This document shows positions 44,501 to 56,500 of a DNA stretch of 64,000 nt, in pieces. A program made the position numbers and the translations under genes. Location: assembly GCA_017562135.1 (NCBI GenBank), contig QEYB01001436.1, positions 620,001-684,000 on the forward strand, written 5' to 3'. The first letter of the stretch is position 1, and each line of letters starts with the position of its first letter. This stretch comes from Dipylidium caninum (Eukaryota > Platyhelminthes > Cestoda > Cyclophyllidea > Dipylidiidae). The notes under the pieces are model-generated. The model ran no database searches. It saw nothing but the letters and a program-made list of their open reading frames with translations, and was not told the DNA's origin.

Positions 44501-47500
44501 ACCCCCACCTTGTCGTTTAAATTGATCTCGAGTGTCATGTGGCACTAAGTCACGGGATACAAAGTGATCAATTGTGACCGTCACATCGTGTCTGAACGAC
44601 GGCACGTCCGCCCCCTCTGCGAGAGCCAGACGCTGACTCAAATGTCATGTATTTTCGGTGCATTAAATATTCGCTACTGATATGGCATAAGTAGCTAAAA
44701 TAGCACACTCAACCAATCACCGAGTTACAAGAGGGCAAGGGAAAGGATTGTTTATTTTCCAAATCCATCGTTTAAATTCAAATTTCCCCTTCCGTCCCGG
44801 TATCATGACGCTTTCATGACGTGTTTCCTTACAACACACGGTTTGATACCACATGCAAAGGCGCATTGGCGTGTCAGAAGGGTGGCTAATCGGTTCTTTC
44901 CAAGAATCGAACGAAACGACAAAAACACATATTCGGAAGAAAGTTGCAATTTTCATTATGAAAATAAAGGTCTTCTGCTCTGACATTGTTGTCAAAAACC
45001 TTAGCCATGTTCATCACCAACATATTCTCCACGATACGCAGCACTTTATGGCAGTACCAATCGCTCTCTTCTCTGCGAAAGCCTGGCGGTGGTGGACTGT
45101 CGTACTGAAGACAGTCTCCCTCCAATGCCGTGAGGGTAAGAAACACGGTTTGTGCTATTTTCATAATCGCCTCCAAGACCACATGTGGACTATTGTTAAT
45201 GGCTTGCAATATGTAAAATTCTGAGTCCATCCCCTGCAACATAGCTAGCCGAGTTCCGATGCACACACGCAAAAGACGGATGAGGTTGGCAAAACAGAAG
45301 CACGAAACATGGCTCAGGATGCCACGATCACCGATATCCTGACGAATGAAGAATATAAAGGCGTTGGTCCATTCTAGCGAAGAAGGGAGCCGCAAAGACC
45401 AATCAAGAAAGTGCTCAGTGAGAAATGGATCCAAGGGGAAGGTGAAAGAGTCACTCAACGCCAGTGACAAGTAGTTAATCCTTTCAGCGTACTGCGAATG
45501 CCTGCCTGAGAAGATCAGGGGTTTGGGACGCAGTCGGCACCAAAATTCCCTCATAACTTCAAAAACTGTGATCGCCCTTTCGGTATGCAATCTCTCCCAG
45601 CATTCCGCGAAATTCTGGCATTCGCCTAGGAGCCAGTGGACCAGACGACAGACAGAGCATTGGGCCTCGTGGGGCGCGGGGTCGCATCTCTGCCTGTAGT
45701 CGAGGTTAGACAGGAAGTCGGCACAAGTGCCACCTTCTGCCTCATCGAATAGACAGCGCAGAACCACCATGGGACCGGCAATAAAGAGGGGGACTGATAT
45801 GCCCTCCATTGTCAAGGCGTCGTAGTCGTCCTCGAATTGCATCATCGGTGTGGTCGGAGGCAAGTTCTCCAAGTCGATGTAGAGCTCGGCATCGAGATCG
45901 GGGTCGAACGGGCGATGAGGGAGGTCGGAGTCGTGGAGGACCTCAAGCCGCTCCTCGTCGTTGTCGTCAACAGCTTGCATTGTGGGGAGGAGGGTGCGTC
46001 CCACTCGTGGAGGCCTCGGCTACAGAAGGCCACACAGCGGATGTCGAAGAAATCGACCCCGGGGGTCACGTGAAGCCCCCCGGCCACGGAGAAGGGAGGG
46101 AAGAGCTGGCTGATGTCCTGTGGGTGTGGAACTGCCATCCAGGCGACAGGAGAGCAGAAATATGCGCGACAACTTCAAATAGGACTCCAACTACCGACCG
46201 CCACGCTCATAGTAGAAAGAATGTCAGACAGGCGAGTCTCGCCGTCTGATCGTCGTGTGAATCAGACGGTCGGCCAACGCGGATTAACTAATCAGGTGTT
46301 GTTAACGACAGGTAAAGTTTGGAGGATTTTTTTCAGATGCGGAGGATTACTTTGTGACTTAAAAAGGATGCAAAAATCTCGAAGACCTCGTATAAAAAAG
46401 AATGAATTAAGCAAGCCCATTCAACAATCTAGACGGACTGCGTACGAATGTGGAGGAGAAGGGTTTGGCTATGCGGTCTGTGAAGGGTGTGGAATTGTGG
46501 AGACGCTGCATGGAGATGGATGGAAATTCAAGGCGACGAGTGGTTTCAATCACCCTCTGGCACAATTTAACAAATTAAGCTTCTTTCCTCGCTCCTGCGT
46601 GTCCCACGACTCACCTTAAACGCCTCGAAGGATGTCTTGATGGTGTTGTAGAGTTGCATGCACTCCCAGGAGTCAGCGAAGTAGCCACGCGAATCCCGAC
46701 TGCCGACCACAAACCGGCTTTCCTCATCTAAGTTGGGGGAGGGGGGGGGGGATGAAGTTTAAACACGGTAGAAATCCTCAAGCCAAATGGGAAATGCAAA
46801 AAATCCCAACTTCTTGGTGGTGCACTCACCCTCCGTTTCGGTGGTTTGAATTAGCTGGAAGCCGAAGATTGGTCGCGATTTGACCTGACTGGTTGTGGTG
46901 GTGGTGGTGTTGTTGTTGGCGTTGGTCGAAGGCGACCCGATGGGCGCTCTGGCGATGGGAACAGGCGACGCAGCCAAAGCCCCGCCAAAAACACCAGAAA
47001 GGAGGTTGCCGGCCGTGGACGCGGCGGAGGTGGGCTTCACCCCATTGAAGACATGCCAGAACATTGCCAGCCGCCTGGGAGAGAAAGAGCGAAAGGTCAA
47101 TTCATCTACCGTAATACTGGTAGATGCTGGTAACAGACGGCGTCCCTCAATTCTACCAAAAGCAATTTGCCACTCATATTAAGAGGGGAACTCAAGTCTT
47201 CCCCAATGGTCACAGTCTCATAGAATCTTTAAGAGATAAAAGCGAGTGACGGAGGGGACTTTTCAGGGTCACCCGACTATCCCTATGGACATCTTCGAGT
47301 AGTCCTACTTCCATCGGATTAAATGACATGGTTGCCGATGTAGCAATGCAAAAAAATAAAGGTGCATTTGAACTTCTAGAAGAAACAAAAGGGAAGAGTA
47401 AAACAGACTTGATGACGTGGTTGAATAAAGCCTCCGAAGCACGAGTGAAAGCGTGATCTGGATGCAATTTCATTGCTCCACCGGCCGGGATACTCCCCTC

Positions 47501-50500
47501 CAACAGACCACTGACGCCCCAGCCTAGGATGAAGAGTAAACAGGCTCAAATGAGAATAGTGTAGAGCCGCTAGCGGATTCAAAATCTTCCCTTACACACA
47601 CAAGGGAGCACTAAGTGGGCGGAAACAATTGACCACTCGGTCGTTCTGGGCAAAATGCGAATTGTCGTTAGGGTTCTTCTTAGTAGTGGAATTTTAGCCT
47701 CTAAATTATTCATCACCGGAGAGCGAGGGGAGTTGCAGGTGGGGATAACTAAAAAACCGGTTTTGCTGGAAGCACCTCCGACAGTTCTGACCCATGATAG
47801 TTGCCTTAAAATGAGGGGAGATTAAAAAGCACGAATATTAGCGACAAACTCCTCATCACAGCCTGAAAGGCTAATAACAAAGCAGTCGATTTAACTGGGC
47901 TGTTTGGCACGACGAGTGCCTGGTTCAGGGGCTCAAGAGCCAATACTACTGAATTCCAGTACTTGGACAAGGGGCAAAGAACTTACGCAGAGCACAGCCA
48001 GAAGCGAGGCAGAGCAATTGACTTTGTAGGGCCAAATCGGACAGAGCAAGAGGCAGACTAGAGAGCAGGGAGATGGAATGCCAGAGAAGGAGAGCCATTT
48101 TTGGTCGTCGTTGTTTGGTGTGAGGGAAAACAGGGTGGTAAGGGGAGTTTGCAGCCTCACTTTCGGCGAGTGTGGGATGTGGCGAGGAGGACGGAGAATA
48201 CCAGAGGAAGTGGTACGCGGTAATAGGCGGACGGCCGAGGAGTTCGGCCAGAGCGAAGGTTAATGAGTGCTGAGAGAGGGGGGAGGAGGGGGGAAAAATG
48301 CATTTCAGCTACTTACGACAACACTAAAAAAAAACTATTCGACGTATTGACAGTGAGAAGGCAAAACTGTTCAATGCTAACCATCATGCTGCGATTCTCC
48401 GGACTATCACCGACGGGTGATAATTCTAAGAGGCAGTCTACAAGCTCGCGAAATAGCCGAGAGATTCCACGAAAGTCCTGTTGACGTGTCCGACTTTTCT
48501 GTGGGCTATGATTTGCCGACAGTCCCGACGATTGACTGAGATGCAGTGGCGGGACGGTAAAACACAGTTCTGGCGGTAGATCCTTCGCTACACAGCACAG
48601 ATCCTCTGCAAAACCACCGACAGTGGAGGAGGCATTGCGTTGGTTTATGGGGAGCCTAGAGGCGACAGCATCCTGGCCTGTGAGGAAGACAAAATGTAGC
48701 CTTCTTTAAAAATTCCTCCTCTGAATTAGATGTATCGGTGAAGAAGGAAGAGAGAGAGAGAGAGAGAGAGAGGGAGGGCGAACCTGTAAGAGCCGGGTGA
48801 TCGAAAAATCTGACAGCAATAGGATCGAGCGAGTGCATTGCGACCCATTTGCCTCGTCGGTGGACAGACGGGGCGCAAAGAGCTAGGGTGAGGAGGGCGT
48901 TAAATGCTTCCCGGCCGAGGGAATGGTCTGCATCAGCGAACAACCGGAGACTTTCAGTCCATGCAACAGTCGACAACGGAACAGCAGCAACCAAGCGCGT
49001 TATACTGCCGTTCCTATGGCGACCGAACTGGAAGAGGAGTAGAAAAAGAGAAGTTGAGATAAGTCTACGCCGAGTCCGCTATTGTTGAGCAGAGCGGCAG
49101 TCGAGGAATTAGTTTTTCAGCTCGGCCTTTACGTGTCGTGCGAGTGGCCAATGAAAATGCAGTGGCAGTAAAAGTTTTGGGGGAAGCTAAACAGGGGATG
49201 GGAAGAAAGTATCTGCAGACACTCAATCCCAGTTCGTTGCGTCAATCATGCGGGGATGTCAACTGATGTCATGTTGTCTGCGTCAGATAGCAGAAGTAGC
49301 AAATTTTCGACGTAGAGAACGGATTACTTTACCACGGGGAGGAGGTGATTGGGATCAAATAAGCCACTTTTTAAATAAGTGGGTGAAAAGTTTAGGATCA
49401 TACCACGAATGGCGCTGGGTGCTGAATCTCCAGCGACTGATCGGACAGCCTCAGAGTAGATGAAAAGGTAAACAGGCGCAAACGGAGGGGACAAAGAGAG
49501 AGGATGAACACACCCAATTTCGCTCCAAATGCTCCAACTGGTCCCAGTCCAGACTGGTGATGAGAAGCAAAGTCTCACGTCGCACCAAACGGTAGGGATG
49601 TCGGGCGCAGTCTACCAGACGAGTGGCCAGACACTGCAGCAGACACAGCGAGGCCACCTCCGCCTCCGTCTGCGACTCCATCTCGCCAGAACTGACGAGA
49701 GCGGGCAGATGAAGGAGGGAGTTGGCGCAGCACCGAAGAGCCCTGAGAGCCATCCGATAAGTGACACCTGATTTCTGCAAGACAAAGGCGAATATCGTCA
49801 AAATACCGGCTTGACGCTTCTCTCGAATGCCCTTGCCTTGGAGCCTCGCATCTTGCGACCGACATACAGATACTCTACAATTTACACGCGTCCTGCGGGT
49901 ATGGACGCAGGGCCGCCCAACTCGACCTCAAATGAGGTGTCTCTACTCTTGAAGTCGAATCCTAGAAAATGAAGCCAAATACATTTACAATTCATATGTA
50001 AAATCATCTATTAATCAGATTTACCGACCGAAATGAGTCGCCAATCTAACGTTTATCTTATCTCCACTCTTATATATCGGCGACAAGTTAAAAAATGTCA
50101 TTTCATGCTGCATCGAGCGGCAATATTTGAGCTGTCATAGGCTTTTCGGGGTTATAAACCATTTGCTGGAAATGGATTCGACGGTATAAGCGAAAGTGCT
50201 AAAAGCACCTCGAGGATACAAGAAACACTTCTGGGAGCCAATCAATCTCTCACTAGATTATCCTAATTCCTATAAATATTTACACTTGAGGCGGTGTTTC
50301 ATGTGTAACACCATTTACTCCCGTGCCAAATGTAAATTGCAACTAAAGGTTTCGTTAGTGTGAAGGAGGTGTTGCCATTGACTCAACTGACGGGTGAGGA
50401 AAACCACTGACTCCCTGCCATTCGACAAGTAGTACTAAGAGAATGAGACAAGGGAGACGAAGAAGGCGCTCAGTGCCAAGTTAAAGTGTCGAAATGGAGA

Positions 50501-53500
50501 TGCACGATAGTTTCACAATGTCATGGGCAAAGGTCAACAGGTCGAAACAACACGGAAGTGGTAAACGAGTAAATAAGGCGAGTACACTGGTTTGGGGGTC
50601 TAAAAACCACGTGGAGCCTTCAAATGCATTTGCGGTTGTGACATTCCAAAACGAATTTTCTAACGAAGCATGTCCATGAGACAATTATGCCGTCTGCCCT
50701 CCAAGGGTGGAATGAAGTCGGCATCATCGGTAGGCGAGAGTAAAACGACTTCAAGTGAAATTTCATGTCAAAGAAAGACAAAAAACTTCAAGAGACTATG
50801 AAAACACAAAGGTATGATCAAGGAAAAAGATGACCTTAAAATTATAAAGAATCACAAGTAATTTTTTCGTCTGAGGACGGGGAGTTAATTAACTTGCGAA
50901 TAAAGTAAATAAGGTACTCATGCACCAGTCAAGGCGAGGAGATGCGGCGTAGCACCGAGGTTAGAACAACAAGTGAGAGAGTAAATAAGGCGGGATTACC
51001 TCGACACCGAGGAGTTGGTCCAGACTACTCACGAGGCGACAGATTTGATGGTGTTGTTGAGGACTCAAGCACTCTTTTGGTTCCACCAACGCGTGCACCG
51101 CAGTGGAGCGCAGAAGGTTTCCCACCAGAAGACATGCGTTGCCCCGCACTTGGGGGTCGCTGTGATGTATCAAGTGAAGCGCAACATCGACTGAAATGGA
51201 CAGAGGGGAGGATTTAGCCAACTCCCAAACCCACAAACACTCAACTTTTATTCCACTCTCATGGCGACGGTAACTACGCCGAATGAGAGACAAAAAATGA
51301 GAATCGTAGGATAGATGAAAAGAGGAGGGAGGAGAATACTTAAGCAGGACAGGAAGTAGAGGCGGCGGGGAAGGAGAAAAGGACGACTCCCGTTAGTAGA
51401 TAGGAATGTTTACTAGAGTTTGCCTCCGTTCTAAGTTTGGGAATTGCTGGAAGTTAGAAAGAGAGAATGCTCACAACAGTCTGTGACTGCTGACAAAGAC
51501 GATCGCAGTGCCTTAGTGTGGGGTCAGCGCTTACCGAAAGCAGCATTTAATGTCATCCTCGTCTCAAAGGAGACCAATTTCGGGTAAGAGTGGAAGCAAA
51601 TCAGCAAGGTAACAAATGCCACCAACCTCCTGTGATCGCTCCGTTCTCCATTTCCTCAGACCCCACTGGGAGCCGCGAGACGGTGTGGAGCGGGTCAAAA
51701 AAGACCTGCGACGGAATGGTGCAGGTCAGTTTGGCCAGACACGCGACTGCCAGCGATTGAGCTGATGCTCGGGCGGATGCTTTGGCACTGGGGAGGAGAG
51801 CGAACCGATGGGCAAACAGACCCAACCAATTGGGCGTCGAAGATACGGCGAAGATTTCACTGTCATCCTCGGAGTCGGTGTCCTCAACAGCCCATGTCTG
51901 TGGAGCTGGAAAAGCACTCAAATAAGCCGTCGTATAAGGTGAACTAAGGCGAAAAACGAATAGGAAACTCACATTGAAAACAACTAGGTGAGGCTTCTGC
52001 CTTCTTTTTAGTTGAATCTAAACGAAAGAAAGAACAAGGAATGTTGACTGGGGGTTTAGCAGGAGAAAAGGCGAAACCGATGCATACGCACCAGAGACGG
52101 GGGAGGCAGGAGGAAGAAGATTCCGCTTGACAATAGACACTTTTTGGCCCTCATTCTCGACAACACAGGCAGTGGGAGACATCACAGACTGTGAGTTAAT
52201 CGAACTAACATCGTCTGCGTCGGAACTGTCAGTCTCTGCAAGGCGAAACAAAAGAGTAGACAAACTAATGCAAGAAGTCGAGGTGGCAGCTAGTAAGGCC
52301 GTCTGGAAGGAGATTGAACTTCCAACCAATCAGCGGAAAGGATCACTCGGGACGATATCATCGAGGGACTATAGAACTCTCGTATTTTACTGCATAGTTT
52401 GAAACGGCAATCAGACTTTGGCACCTTCATTCCAAACCAAATCATGACTATTGCAGTTGAGCTAACGAATAAATGTCTGCTGTAAGACGTCAAGTGAGAA
52501 CACTGTGGCCAGGAGGGACAGAGAGAGAGAGAGAGAGAGAGACGCGGAAGTCGTAACAAACTCACGAAACTGTTCTAAATTACACTTTTCATTGCATACT
52601 CCTGTGTTTACGATAATATAATGAAAAGTATTATAGGAGGATAGGCAAAATTGAAAGACGACCGATACTGGGGGATGTACAAATGCAACAAGGAAACATG
52701 GCCGGGCGGATTTGGTGGAAAAACTAGGTTCTAGCAGTGTGAACACCCATTAAAGCGCGTACTTAGGTGTATTAAGAGACAGAGAGGAAGAAGGCGACGA
52801 GACTAGGCAAATGCCTTCGTCTTCTTTTTGCCCATTGAGTAGCAAATTGAATGTATCAAAATGCGCTTGCTAGCAAAAACGATGGTGATTTTCCTGATAC
52901 AAATTAGTCCACTCACAAACATCTAAGCAGATATAATTTCACATCGCAACCCACGCGAGTCATATCCGTCTAGATGCAACGCCGATGAGGCCGAGGGAAG
53001 CTTTTTCGTTCCACAGTAGGCTCGCAAGGCATCCTGAAATCCATCGGGCAATTCACTGGGTGAATATTCCGCCGGCGTGGAGGAAAGAACCTCCAAAAGG
53101 CATTCCAGTGCTGCTGTGCAAACCATAAAATTCGCTGAAACATTAGTAGAAGTCTTTGTCGTCTGGTAATTTCGGCAAGCCAGTTGGAGGCAAATGAGAC
53201 GGACAACACTCCACCAAAAGAATTCAAGACTCTCGCGGGACCAGTTGGCGAAATCGGCGCCGCTCAGCTCCAAGAAGGCCAGAGGTGCCGAGAGGTATGA
53301 GGTGGGCGCGGGCCGATCTTAGGGGAAATTAAGTTAATAACAATTGCAAGAATCTCGCTAAAATGTGTAAAAACGAAACGAAATTCGTATTAATTTACTT
53401 GAATATTGGAAGCCTAACAACCCTAAAGGATTCATTTTTAACCACACAGCCAATCAAATACAATGACAATGAAAAGGAAATCACACTCGCAAAATTATGT

Positions 53501-56500
53501 TAGTCAATGTATGAACTTTCTTGACCTTTCGAGGGTAAGTTAAAGCGGCGGTGAAGCGAGATTTGCCACGTCTGACCATTAAACCCTTCTAGAAGTAGAG
53601 TTCTGCCATTAAACAATCGACGGTGAACAAAAGTTCCTGCCACCGACGAAAGTAGCTTTTCCTTACGACAAATCACACTACTAATGTGGAAAGTGGTCTT
53701 GAAAGAGCTGTCGACAGACTCGAAATACTGCTTTGTGTTGTTTGTACAGACACTTACAAGTGTTGGTCGATTTGACACGTCCTCTCACCAAGGCGGTGGT
53801 TGGGATCCGTGAGTAGAGCGAAGCCAAGTTGCGAAGACTCCAAAGACAGCCTTGAAGACTAGCTGCTGTCGCCGATACCGATCCTGTTGTTGGTGTCGAC
53901 GAGGGAGCAGATTGTCTCGCCATGAAACGTTGTTTCAACACAAGTACACGATCTGCATTAAGGACAAAAAGTGAGTTGGATGAAGAGACCAAATCGGAGC
54001 ATTATTTTCATGTTAAAGTTCCAGAAAACAGTTTGTGGAAATACCGCGGAAGAGAAGGTGCTGTGGAGTGTCTATGATGCAAAGAACAACCTTTTGATGA
54101 ATCACTGGAGAATGAAAATGAAAATACGCCAAATCGCATAAATGAGGCTGGAAGTGATGGACGAAAAATGGGGTGGAGCAATCAAAGAGAAAGGCGAAGA
54201 ATTCAATGAACGAAGGAGAAAATAATCAAGGAAAGATTGGACTGGAAGAGAGTAAGCAGACAAAACGAGAATCAGCGCACATTCGGGGCAGATGAGTGAA
54301 AGCACTAATGGAAAAGAAAAAGAGGGAAAAAAGATAGAAGTGGAACCAAATGGGTAGGGAAAGGATGACCACCTGCAGCATTAAATACTGACAAGGAAGC
54401 GGATGAGTCGGCCACAAACCAACGTACGATCCGTTTGAGCAAGGAATGGGCAAATAAATTTAGGATGAGCTGATAGAGCGACAGTTAATGTAATGGGGGA
54501 ATGAACGCGGTATGCGATTGGAAAGGTGAATAAACCAGGATAAATGACACACATGGCCATGTTTTGACTCTGTAAGCGGTGAACCAATCAGGAAGAAGAA
54601 AAAAAGGGAACAATGAGTTGAATAACGAGAAGTGGGCATGTAGGTGGACGGGAAAGGAGAAGGATGTCAAAAAGCGTATAGACACGAAAAGAGTGATAAA
54701 TGGATGAAGAGGTTAAAAAACCTAAAAATAAGTTGGTAGGACTAGTGGACAGATAAACAGTTGGGTAAGAAAAAGGTGGAGACCACTGAAAGAATGTTTG
54801 TTGAGATATGCAAATGAATAAGTGGCTCGGAAGGATGGCCGATTACGTTTGAGAAGAGTTGTCAGCTAAAGTATGGATTAACGGATGTAACCAAAAAAGG
54901 ACTGAAGGACATGCAACATAATAAACAGAAAAAAAGGGCGCAGATGACAAAAACTCACTTATGAGCTGCTGAAGGAGCCGATAAGAAAGCTCGTGGGGGA
55001 GCCGAGAGTGCACCACAGAAGATGCCAGAACTATAGCTGCAGAGCGTCGGATGTAGTTCTTTTCGCACTCCACTTTTTCCAACAATCCCCTCAGAAGGAG
55101 CTACCATTAGCAGGAGGGAGTTATAAAAAAAAGATTTGGATGGACCCTGGGTAGAGTGTTTGGTACCATGCAACTTGATCTTGCATGGAAAACACGCAGT
55201 AAGATAACACCAAACAAAGTAAAAGCGTCAGACGTTGTCCAATTCATTAAATCATTCGCATTCATGTTATTTACCAAATCATTTTGGATTTAAGAGACTT
55301 TTACGCCGTACCGTGATGAGTTCTTGCTGACTGGTGTGAGGAAAGATGAAGATCGCGATAGGTTCGATAGTCTCGGCGAAGGATTCCCAAACGATTTCCT
55401 CCTCCCGATTCAACAGTCCATTTAAAGCTGGCAGAATGTTGACGGCATATGTCCTGAAACACGGAATGAGTTATTAAGTGATAGGAATGTAAATAAATTA
55501 ATGACTGCGGCATCGTCTGACCCTTCTAATCTGCTAGCAAGGTGCAAAGTCACAAAATCACGATTGGAATACAATTTTAGACACTAATAATTACGTCAAA
55601 ACTCAATAGCACCTTACCAAGGACTCGAATAACGACGGGCCGCCAAGCCCCAGAGCATGTAGGCGCCTTCCAACAAAAATTTATTACGTCCATCGGCTAT
55701 CACATCGGGGTAAGAAAATATCTATGACATTTGAGCATCTCAACTTTCACATTGTCCTCTTTTCAGTTGAATTTCTCGGACTGGGGTGTGATATCATGAC
55801 AGTCGGTGAGAGAGATAGTCGGAGTGAGTGCCTCAGTGAAGTTTATGGTAGCTTAAGAGATCAATTTATTTTATCAAAACTAGTGGAATTTACTCTATAT
55901 TAAAGACTATTACGAATGTCAGAAAAATTAAAATTTGCTCAAACACTGGAAAATGGATGAAAGAAATCGTTCGGCCGAAAGAAAAAAAAATAGTAGCAGT
56001 AGACCTAACCTTCGTTTCTTGGGATTAATTCGACTGATGCACGATGAGAATTTGCGAAGGGCTGAAGACAAAGACCGAGCATGGAGACTGCGTTTAATTT
56101 CCATAAAGACCTCGCATATCACATGTTGAACAAGCAGGATGTCGGCGAGCTGTAGAATAGAGAGGAAAAACGATCAAGTAACGTAGGTCTTCCCTCATGA
56201 TGAGAAACAACTTCCAGTAAAGGAGTAAGGCCAAAACAACAGAAGATCAGATTCACTTTTCGGCATATTATGAAATGATTATAGCCGGTCGAGTATTCCA
56301 TACGCTGACTAGACTCCTGCAGAAACGGCTGATAATGTGGAGTGTTATATGATTAACTTCATTCAAAACTCGTCTTGATCGCAATAAGGGAGGTCAAAGG
56401 AGTGGAAATGCAGAACACCTATCACTATAAGGTCTCCACAAGAGTGACAATAAAAAAGTATCAGGAAAGGCATCTTCCTTGAAGCTGTGCCAAGAAATTA

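Larger units (their letters stand above)
41468..46614 (-). other. Huntingtin intron of 5.1 kb hosting three nested genes
   Basis: The donor is AAG/gtgagt at 46615 and the acceptor tgccttgcag/TCC at 41467. Both flanking exons are huntingtin (SWECMQLYNTIKTSFEAFK and GCVEEILVYL) and are in phase 0. The interval is filled mainly by three same-strand ORFs, described separately. Confidence 0.85.

Noticed and set aside
41914..45980. The nested trio as a transposon or endogenous viral insertion
   Set aside because: No reverse transcriptase, transposase, integrase, terminal repeat or target duplication was seen. The proteins match no viral family I could support, so they are reported as an unknown family.
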